Origin: an uncultured Prosthecobacter sp. | GTDB taxonomy: Bacteria; Verrucomicrobiota; Verrucomicrobiia; Verrucomicrobiales; Verrucomicrobiaceae | NCBI GenBank assembly: GCA_947523045.1 | Contig: CANNUR010000164.1 | Coordinates: 1-6,847 of the forward strand | Length of the DNA stretch: 6,847 nucleotides | Direction of reading: 5' to 3' | Shown here: positions 1 through 5,427 of the stretch, in pieces | Numbering within the stretch: the first letter of the stretch is position 1 | Layout of the letters: every line of letters begins with the position of its first letter | Position numbers and translations under genes: made by a program | Notes under the pieces: generated by a model | What the model was told of the DNA's origin: nothing | Database searches by the model: none | What the model saw: the letters and a program-made list of their open reading frames with translations, nothing else

Positions 1-142
1 CCGCGGACAGGGGGCGGCCGGCGAGCGAGCGCGAGGTGACGGCGACGAGTTCGGCGCAGGGGTGGCGGAGCAGGATTCTCAGCAGCTCGATGCCGGAGTA
101 TCCGCTCGCGCCGAGGACGGCAACTTGGACGGGCGAGGACAT
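1..142 (-). CDS. argC: N-acetyl-gamma-glutamyl-phosphate reductase, N-terminal fragment (cut by left edge)
   Basis: ArgC reduces N-acetyl-glutamyl-5-phosphate to the semialdehyde with NADPH, the third step of arginine (ornithine) biosynthesis in the cytoplasm. Only the first 47 codons are in the window; they begin MSSPVQVAVLGASGYSG. Residues 7-28 form the start of the Rossmann fold with the nucleotide-binding turn GASGYSG at 11-17, followed by the characteristic ELLRILLRHP helix and then a beta strand ending VAVTSRS, which is diagnostic for this family. The catalytic cysteine and the C-terminal domain lie outside. The ATG at 142 is the only sensible start because it places the first beta strand at the usual distance from the N-terminus. 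There is no Shine-Dalgarno sequence; the preceding bases on the coding strand are pyrimidine-rich. The gene follows the CPBP protease gene after 74 bases with no obvious terminator or promoter between them, so co-transcription is possible. Other arg genes (argJ, argB) commonly follow argC, but that region is not visible here. Confidence 0.95.
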   Translation of the reverse strand, partial: MSSPVQVAVLGASGYSGIELLRILLRHPCAELVAVTSRSLAGRPLSA

Positions 143-216
143 TCGGGAGGGGAGCAACAATGGAGGCGGGGCGACTTCCCGCAACCCCCAAATTCCGGCA
201 ATCCTTGGCAGTCACC

Positions 217-972
217 TCACCACAGTCCCCAGTGGCCGGTGCGCAGCACGTACAGACCGAGCAGGGCGTTGGCGGTTGCATGCATGAGCACGCAGGCGCC
301 GAGGCTGCGGGTGCGCACGGCCAGGGCGTAGACGAGGCTGGCCCAGGCCAGTGCGGCGACCCAGTCGGCCGGCTGGTGAGAGGTGACCACAAGGCCGGTG
401 ACGATGCCGTAGGCCGGCCAGGAGTGGCTGCCGAACGGCACCTCCCGCCAGGAGCGGCCGTGGGCGTTGAGATGGCGCATGAGGAAACCGCGCCAGAAGA
501 TTTCCTCGACCAGGGGCACGATGACGATCAGGCGCAGCAGGCGTGCACTGACGACGGCGGTCTGCCAGCCGGTCGGTGCGTCCGTCGGGTTGAAACCTTC
601 AGTGCGCGGGGTCAGACCCAGCCACGCCCACCAGGCAGGTGGTTCGGACGGCTGCAGACGCGTGAACAGCTCGACGGGCAGGATCCACAGGCCGAAACCC
701 AGCACGCCGAGCGAGACGGCGAGGCCTTGGCCTCGCCAGGGGCCGAGCCCGTAGTGGCGCCGGCCGGCGAGCAGGAGCGCACCGCAGACCAAGGTCTGCA
801 GGGGGTAGACCCATTGTTCCGGCGCCCGGCGGTACCAGGGCAGTTCAGGGTTGTCGATGCGCAGCAGGTCGGGCAGTGCCAACAGGAGCACAAAGAACGC
901 GAACGGCAGCACATGGGCGAGCGTCGCGGGGTCGCGCAGCGGGGCGGGACGCGGAGGCATGGGGCAGGCCAT
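217..972 (-). CDS. CPBP-family (CAAX/Abi-type) intramembrane metalloprotease
   Basis: This is a polytopic membrane protein of about 251 residues with several hydrophobic segments (about 20-36, 55-70, 84-103, 139-155 and 186-245). The CPBP protease motifs are visible: EEIFWR at 156-161 (paired glutamates and arginine of motif 1), TSH ending at H199 in the position of the FxxxH motif, and HATAN at 231-235 (HxxxN). In this superfamily the glutamates and histidines form the intramembrane active site; known roles include CAAX-like processing and bacteriocin immunity. The sequence EEIFWRGFLMRHL and the C-terminal RT-L-x-C-V-x-x-H-x-x-x-N arrangement resemble the CAAX-protease-related subgroup that accompanies some exosortase systems, but no exosortase is in the window, so the substrate is unknown. 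I chose the ATG at 972. An in-frame TTG at 996 lies only four bases past the upstream terminator, and an ATG at 960 is also possible. No Shine-Dalgarno sequence supports any of these. Family assignment is firm; function is not. Confidence 0.88.
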   Translation of the reverse strand: MACPMPPRPAPLRDPATLAHVLPFAFFVLLLALPDLLRIDNPELPWYRRAPEQWVYPLQTLVCGALLLAGRRHYGLGPWRGQGLAVSLGVLGFGLWILPVELFTRLQPSEPPAWWAWLGLTPRTEGFNPTDAPTGWQTAVVSARLLRLIVIVPLVEEIFWRGFLMRHLNAHGRSWREVPFGSHSWPAYGIVTGLVVTSHQPADWVAALAWASLVYALAVRTRSLGACVLMHATANALLGLYVLRTGHWGLW

Positions 973-999
973 CGGATGTCCGGCGACGGGATGCAACGC

Positions 1000-1032
1000 A
1001 AAAAAAAGCGGGCCGGAGAATCTCCGGCCCGC
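1000..1032 (-). terminator. Rho-independent terminator of the propeller operon
   Basis: A perfect 12-bp inverted repeat (1008-1019 pairing with 1021-1032, GC-rich, with a minimal loop around A1020) is followed on the minus strand by eight T residues (1007 down to 1000). It starts 24 bases after the stop codon of the 522-residue propeller gene. There is no T tract on the plus-strand side, so it works in the minus direction only. It ends only 27 bases before the chosen start of the CPBP protease gene. Confidence 0.92.
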
Positions 1033-1056
1033 GGTGGGGTAATGTTCGGTGCGCGC

Positions 1057-2625
1057 TTACTGGGCGGGCTTGGCGCCTTCCTTGAAGCAGTAGAGGTGGG
1101 TTTCGGTGGCGATGTAGAGGGCGCCGTTGGCGGCGACCGCCGAGCCCTTGAGCGGCGCGGAGAACTCGATCTCGGCGAGCAGTTTCTTCTCCTTGCCCTC
1201 GGCCAGGATGAAGAGTTCGCCTTCCTCGTTGCCGAGGTAGACCTTGCCGTCGGCGACGAGCGGGTTGGCCCAGATGTGGCCCTTCGTGTCGTGCACCCAG
1301 TACTCCTTGCCGGTCTTGGCGTCGAGGCAGAAGATGCGGCCGGTGTAGTCGGCGGTGTAGAGCAGGCCGTCCTTGATGGCCGGGGTGCTGATCGAGCGCT
1401 CAATGCCCTTGTAGGTCCACACGGCCTTGCCGGTGATGTCGCCTTCGGCCTTGGACGGGTCGAGGCAGGAGAGCATGCCGACGCCCTCGCCGTGCTCGGG
1501 GTCTTGGCCGATCTGGACGTAGAGAAGGCCGTCGTGGAAAACCGGCGTGGCGATGAGTTCGCTCGGGCCGTCATACTCCGCGTATTTCATGGGTTCGCCC
1601 GACGGGCTCTTGCGGTATTCGGGCGGGTTGGCGTCGTACTGCCAGAGGATCGGCAGTTCGCTGATCTCCTCGTCGATCTTCTCCTTCACGTCGGCGGTGC
1701 CGAGGCCGTAGGCCCAGCCGTCGCCACCGGCGAAGAACAGCTGCGGCTTGCCGTTGACCAAAGCATAGGCGGGCGAGGACCAGGAGCAGTGCAGCACGCG
1801 CTCGCTGACGATGGGGTTCATCTCGGCGACGTATTCGCCGGTCTCGGCGTCGAGGCAGACGAAGCTCGGCGCGGTCGGCGCGGGGATGTTGGTGTGCGAC
1901 CAGTCGACGCCGTTGGAGGTGGTGCAGTACACCTTGCCGTCCTGGACGAGCACGTAGCTGGAGGCGATGTTGTGGGGGAACACGCCGAGTTCCTTGCGCA
2001 TGTCGTAGACCCAGATGATGTCGGCATCGGTCTTGCCGGGCTCGATCGGGCTGATCTTGCCGTCCTTGTCGGGGGCGGCCATGTACTTGGCCTCGTCCTG
2101 CATGCCCTGGTTGCCGTCGGAGAGGCCATTGGTGTCGATGCAGACGATCTCGCAGCGGTTGGTCACCACGTAGCCGCGGTTGCCGGCGATGGTCGGTGTT
2201 GAGCACATGCCGAGGAATTCCCAGTCGGAGACCTTGCCGGCGCCGAGCTTGGGCGAAACCATCTGCCATTTGAACTCGCCGGTGTACTCGTCGAAGGCCA
2301 TGACGATGCCGCGGTCGCCGATGTGCTTGTCGTTGCGAGGCGACTCGTTGTTGGTGCCGACGTAGACGGTGCCTGCGGCGATGCTGGGGGTGCCGTAGGT
2401 CTGCGAGCCGAGCTTGGCGACCCAGGCGACGTTCTTGGTCGTGGCCAGGTCGATCTCGTCGCTGCCGGCCTTCTTCTTGCCGGGATCGAGTTCAACGGGC
2501 AGGCCTTTCTCCTCGGAGATCATGTTGCGGTCGGCCCGGCCGCCCCAGGTGGGCCAATCGGCGGCTTGGACGAGGGTGCCGGCCAGGGCGAGCACCGAGC
2601 AGGTGAGGGTCAGTTTGGGTTTCAT
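1057..2625 (-). CDS. Secreted PQQ-type beta-propeller repeat protein (522 aa)
   Basis: The protein is predicted to be exported and to fold as a quinoprotein-like (BamB-like) beta-propeller. Residues 1-21 are a signal peptide (MKPK, hydrophobic core, LVQA and cleavage near AA-DW). The mature part opens with DWPTWGG, the entry motif of this family. Propeller repeats appear as strand pairs of the type TP-x-I-x-x-G-x-x-Y and LD-x-x-TG-x-x-x-W: 79-90, 107-120, 142-155, 255-268 (CLDAETGEYV), 358-372, 412-425, 431-443 (CLDAKTGKEYW), 454-465 and 495-506. I see no adjacent-cysteine pair or haem-binding CxxCH site, so this is not an obvious PQQ dehydrogenase; the propeller more likely serves as a scaffold or binding surface in the periplasm or envelope. 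It is the second gene of the operon, 19 bases after the larger propeller gene, and is followed by a strong terminator. The start ATG gives a complete signal peptide but has a pyrimidine-rich leader instead of a Shine-Dalgarno sequence. The specific function is unknown. Confidence 0.93.
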   Translation of the reverse strand: MKPKLTLTCSVLALAGTLVQAADWPTWGGRADRNMISEEKGLPVELDPGKKKAGSDEIDLATTKNVAWVAKLGSQTYGTPSIAAGTVYVGTNNESPRNDKHIGDRGIVMAFDEYTGEFKWQMVSPKLGAGKVSDWEFLGMCSTPTIAGNRGYVVTNRCEIVCIDTNGLSDGNQGMQDEAKYMAAPDKDGKISPIEPGKTDADIIWVYDMRKELGVFPHNIASSYVLVQDGKVYCTTSNGVDWSHTNIPAPTAPSFVCLDAETGEYVAEMNPIVSERVLHCSWSSPAYALVNGKPQLFFAGGDGWAYGLGTADVKEKIDEEISELPILWQYDANPPEYRKSPSGEPMKYAEYDGPSELIATPVFHDGLLYVQIGQDPEHGEGVGMLSCLDPSKAEGDITGKAVWTYKGIERSISTPAIKDGLLYTADYTGRIFCLDAKTGKEYWVHDTKGHIWANPLVADGKVYLGNEEGELFILAEGKEKKLLAEIEFSAPLKGSAVAANGALYIATETHLYCFKEGAKPAQ

Positions 2626-2644
2626 GTGGGAAAGGGACGGAGGC

Positions 2645-4906
2645 TCAGGGGTTGGGGGTCACGCTGACGTTGTCGATGAAGACGCGCTTCTGGTTCTGCG
2701 GCGTGAAGCCGAACAGGCCGGGCGAGCCCTGCTTGTGCAGCATCGGCACGGGGGCTTCAAGCGTCCAGGCGGCCGGTTCGGCTTGGCCGCGTTCCCAGAC
2801 CTTGCCCATGACCACGCCGCTGCCGTCGCCGTTGTCCTTGACTGCCGCCTTGATCGTGTACCAGGTGCCGGCGCTGACCTTGAAGGGGGCGGTGCGGGTG
2901 AGTCGCTCAAAGTTGGAGCTGATTTCCAGCACGTTGGCGTTGCCCTTGAGCACGACGGCGTAGCGCTGGTTGATGACGCCGACGTCCGACTTCACGCGGC
3001 GGTTGCCGTCGGTCATGATGTCGGCCTGGATCGTGTAGTTCTTCAGGTGGCTGTCGCCGACGAAGACGGTGGCGCGCTGGAAGATGAGGCGGTCGAAGGT
3101 CTTGGCGAAAACTTTTTCACCGGCCTCCTCGCGGACGTCGAACTTGAAGCGGGCGCCAATCCAGGGCAGGGGCGGGTAGGAGAAGCGCACGCCTTCCAGG
3201 GGCTGTTCCTCGGTGAGCTGGAAGCCGGCGAACTCCTCCCTGAAGGGCGGCGTGAGCAGGACGCGACCGCGCATCGTGCCGGTGAGACCACCGGCGCTGG
3301 CCTTGAAGGCACCGGCGCCGGGCTTGGCGTCGGCCTTGGCAAGCAGGGTGTCGCCCTCGAAGCTGGCGTCGTCGATTTTCGCCTTCACCTTGGCGGTGGG
3401 CGGCACGAAGGTTTCCCAGCTGGCGTTTTTCACCTCGGCGACCGGGAAGCCCATGGCGTCGACCGAGCGCAGGCGGAAGGCGACCTTTTCGCCGGGTGCG
3501 ACAACGAACTCGGAGGGAATGATCTGCAGGGAGGCGGGCGGACCGGCCTTGGGGATGTCGGCCATCGGGGCGGGGTCGACTTGGATGCCGGTCTGCTGCA
3601 GGCTGAAAGCATACAGGCTTTCCGTGGTGTGGACGTAGACGCGGCCGTTGCAGACGATGGCGGCGCCGATGCAGTTGCCCTTGAGTTGCAGACTCTGCAC
3701 CACCTCGCCGGAATCCGCCTTGAGGACGAAGAGCTTGCCCTCCATGAGCGGGGCGAAGATCAGGCCGTCGGCGTAGCTCGGCGAGGCGTGGGTGTTGCCG
3801 TTGGAGACCTTGGCCGACCAGATCTGCTTGCCGGTGCGGGCGTCGATGGCCAGCACGGCACCGCCGTCGGTGATCTGGTAAAGCGTGTCGCCGACGAGGA
3901 TGGGGGAGCTCGAGGCGGCCGATTCGGCATTGCGCCAAAGCTCATGGGCGGACCAGGCGGCCTTGTCCACGGACGGATCCATGACGATCTGGGTGTCAGT
4001 GAATTTTTCCGGGATTTTGACCGCGATCATGCGCCCCTTGTCCGCGGTATCAACGTTCTCGTCGCCATGAATGACGATGACCTTGTCGCCACCGTGCAGC
4101 ACGGGGGTGGCGTTGATGCCGACCTTGCAGGCCTTGTAACGCCAGAGCACCTTGCCGTTGCGGGCATTGATGGCGACGAGGTTGCCGCAGCCGGTGTTGG
4201 AATAAAAGATGCGGCGACCGTCGCGGGTTTCGAAGACCGGCGTTGAGAAGGAGGAGTCGGTGGGCGGAATTTCGCCGGGGGTGGCTGACCAGACGAGTTC
4301 GCCGGTCAGCTTGTCATAGGCGTAGAAGCGGTCGGCGGCGGGGCCGTCGGCACCCCAGTTGGCGGTGATGCCGCGAATGATGACAAGGTCGCCCTCAATG
4401 ACCGGGCAGCCGACCTTGGAGTTTGGGAAGGTCAGGCGCCCCATATCCTCCATGAGCGAGTGACGCCAGAGTTCCTTGCCTTCAAAATCCCAGCAGCCAA
4501 ACACGCCGTAGGCGGTCAACAGGTAAACCCGGCGGGTTTCCAGATCGACGGTCGGCGAGCCGATGGCATAGCGATTGTAGACGGTGTCCGAGATGAAGTC
4601 CTTGATCTCGACCTCCCAGAGCTTTTTGCCGGTCTTTTCGTCGAGGCAGGTGAGCAGTTCGACGAGCTCCTCCTTTTCGCCCCGGTAGCCGAAGCTGAAG
4701 ACCTTGCCGTCGGCGATCACCGGGCAGCCGCGGCTGCGCGAGTCGTAGGTCCAGGCCGGCTGCTCGTCCAGTTTGCCGAGGCCGCTGTAACGCTCAAGGC
4801 TGACGCCGGTCTGCAGGGGGCCGCGCCAGACGGGCCAGTCGTTGGCACTTGCAAGGGCGGCTGCCGCCAAAAAGACGGCCAGGTGGAGGGAACGGGTTGG
4901 GGCCAT
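2645..4906 (-). CDS. Secreted PQQ-type beta-propeller protein with Ig-like and jelly-roll-like C-terminal domains (753 aa)
   Basis: Positions are numbered from the chosen ATG at 4906. Residues 1-21 (MAPTRSLHLAVFLAAAALAS) form a signal peptide, cleaved just before NDWPVWRGP, the DWPxWRGP entry motif also found in its downstream neighbour. About 50-435 is a beta-propeller with repeated LD-x-x-TG-x-x-x-W type motifs, such as CLDEKTGKKLW (87-97), YDKLTGELVW, INARNGKVLW and IDARTGKQIW. About 457-548 (starting SLQIIPSEFVVAPGEKVAF) looks like a bacterial Ig-like domain. About 575-753 looks like a concanavalin-type jelly roll: it has strands YTIQADIMTD, YAVVLKGN, WYTIKAAV and the closing GLFGFTPQNQKRVFIDNVSV, as in sugar-binding or DUF1080-like modules. 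A longer form from the ATG at 4942 would add 12 residues before the signal peptide; I prefer 4906 because it gives a standard signal peptide and shares the pyrimidine-rich leader seen at the next gene. It is first in a two-gene operon, probably driven from 5106-5135. Domain roles are inferred; no enzyme active site is recognised. Confidence 0.92.
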   Translation of the reverse strand: MAPTRSLHLAVFLAAAALASANDWPVWRGPLQTGVSLERYSGLGKLDEQPAWTYDSRSRGCPVIADGKVFSFGYRGEKEELVELLTCLDEKTGKKLWEVEIKDFISDTVYNRYAIGSPTVDLETRRVYLLTAYGVFGCWDFEGKELWRHSLMEDMGRLTFPNSKVGCPVIEGDLVIIRGITANWGADGPAADRFYAYDKLTGELVWSATPGEIPPTDSSFSTPVFETRDGRRIFYSNTGCGNLVAINARNGKVLWRYKACKVGINATPVLHGGDKVIVIHGDENVDTADKGRMIAVKIPEKFTDTQIVMDPSVDKAAWSAHELWRNAESAASSSPILVGDTLYQITDGGAVLAIDARTGKQIWSAKVSNGNTHASPSYADGLIFAPLMEGKLFVLKADSGEVVQSLQLKGNCIGAAIVCNGRVYVHTTESLYAFSLQQTGIQVDPAPMADIPKAGPPASLQIIPSEFVVAPGEKVAFRLRSVDAMGFPVAEVKNASWETFVPPTAKVKAKIDDASFEGDTLLAKADAKPGAGAFKASAGGLTGTMRGRVLLTPPFREEFAGFQLTEEQPLEGVRFSYPPLPWIGARFKFDVREEAGEKVFAKTFDRLIFQRATVFVGDSHLKNYTIQADIMTDGNRRVKSDVGVINQRYAVVLKGNANVLEISSNFERLTRTAPFKVSAGTWYTIKAAVKDNGDGSGVVMGKVWERGQAEPAAWTLEAPVPMLHKQGSPGLFGFTPQNQKRVFIDNVSVTPNP

Positions 4907-5097
4907 GGAGGAGGGGATGGGGCTGAAGCCGGAAGCTTCCATGCGACGGCCGGCAGTTCAATCGGTTTGTCAGACGGCGGCCGGGGTCACGCGAAGGGCT
5001 TCGGGCGTAGCGAAGAACGGCTGGCCACAGGTGCATCTTTCGGCGCAGCGGATTGGTCGGCAAAGTCTGCGCAGAATCGCGGGGCAGTTGTTGCAGT

Positions 5098-5111
5098 TAT
5101 TCACGTGAATA
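5098..5111. promoter_or_regulatory. 14-bp perfect palindrome, operator candidate
   Basis: TATTCACGTGAATA is a perfect two-fold symmetric sequence with a central CACGTG. It covers the proposed -10 element and start site of the propeller operon. A dimeric regulator bound here would block RNA polymerase, so repression is the simplest reading. I do not recognise which regulator family would bind it, and no regulator gene is adjacent. A chance 14-bp perfect palindrome exactly at this spot is unlikely but not excluded. Confidence 0.45.
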
Positions 5112-5135
5112 GCGAGTTGTCCCCAGGCCTGTCAA
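5106..5135 (-). promoter_or_regulatory. Sigma70-type promoter for the propeller operon
   Basis: On the minus strand TTGACA (5135-5130) is a perfect -35 consensus, followed after 18 bases by TATTCA (5111-5106), a four-of-six match to the -10 consensus. Transcription would start near 5099, giving a leader of about 190 bases before the ATG at 4906. The setting, a gene-free interval just upstream of an operon in the same direction, supports it. Start-site position and sigma factor are inferred; housekeeping promoters in the suspected phyla are not well characterised. Confidence 0.55.
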
Positions 5136-5235
5136 GTCGATTTCTTGTAAAATTATCAGAGATTCTGGAAGTCGATGGCTCTCAAAATTGAGAATAACTG
5201 GGAGTTTTGCAAAAAAAGGCGGTTTCAGGCAGGCC

Positions 5236-5380
5236 GCGGGTTGACTCCCGGCGCAAACTTTTTAACCTTGGGGTGTTCCGCTGCGGACTCGTCCGTGGTG
5301 GCAACCGCGAAGTTGCAGCTCTCCTCAGCTAAGACTTTCGTGCCAACGATCCTCACTGTTGTTGGTTGCTGGATCGCCAA
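5236..5380. other. Cluster of small inverted repeats, possible structured RNA
   Basis: Several short inverted repeats follow one another: CGGG/CCCG (5237-5240 with 5247-5250), GCAAC/GTTGC (5301-5305 with 5312-5316), AGCT/AGCT (5317-5320 with 5327-5330) and CGATCC/GGATCG (5347-5352 with 5371-5376), and then the 12-bp hairpin at 5383-5413. Read on the plus strand this would be a small structured transcript ending at that hairpin, with a TTGACT at 5241-5246 as a possible -35 but only a poor -10. Read on the minus strand it would be sequence downstream of the GTPase. It matches no RNA family I know. Confidence 0.3.
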
Positions 5381-5382
5381 AC

Positions 5383-5413
5383 AGACCCTCCGGCTCCGCA
5401 TGCCGGAGGGTCT
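5383..5413 (-). terminator. Probable terminator hairpin after the GTPase gene
   Basis: A perfect 12-bp stem (5383-5394 with 5402-5413) with a 7-base loop (5395-5401) begins 14 bases after the stop codon of the GTPase gene. The minus-strand tail after the stem reads GTTTGG, a weak T tract, and the plus-strand tail (CTTGGTTTC) is similarly weak, so direction rests mainly on position. It could also end a plus-strand transcript from the interval to its left. Confidence 0.6.
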
Positions 5414-5427
5414 CTTGGTTTCAGGCC

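Larger units (their letters stand above)
4907..5427. other. Gene-free interval between the GTPase and the propeller operon
   Basis: About 520 bases with no convincing protein gene on either strand. From right to left it holds a hairpin that probably terminates the GTPase gene (5383-5413), a cluster of small inverted repeats (about 5230-5380), an AT-richer stretch (about 5135-5220) with a near-perfect inverted repeat at 5180-5193 and a run of seven A residues at 5211-5217, a promoter with an overlapping palindrome (5098-5135), and then about 190 bases of probable untranslated leader. The leader contains a small hairpin option at 4999-5015 (CTTCG pairing with CGAAG). Base composition is less GC-biased than in the genes, as expected of regulatory DNA. 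Confidence 0.7.

Noticed and set aside
160..2202. 680-codon plus-strand open frame
   Set aside because: It lies antisense to the protease and propeller genes, its translation is a low-complexity mix rich in G, A, V, D and E with no domain, and such mirror frames are expected opposite high-GC genes.
2414..4246. 610-codon plus-strand open frame
   Set aside because: It is antisense to both propeller genes, which have signal peptides and repeat motifs on the minus strand; its translation has no recognisable motif.
1057..4906. PQQ-dependent alcohol or glucose dehydrogenase
   Set aside because: The propeller repeats match the fold, but there is no adjacent disulfide cysteine pair, no haem CxxCH and no recognisable PQQ-ligand set, so an enzyme name is not justified.
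4794..5036. Minus-strand small frame from an ATG at 5036, overlapping the start of the larger propeller gene
   Set aside because: It is a possible upstream frame in the leader, but its composition is R/P-rich, it has no motif, and it overlaps the signal-peptide region in another frame.
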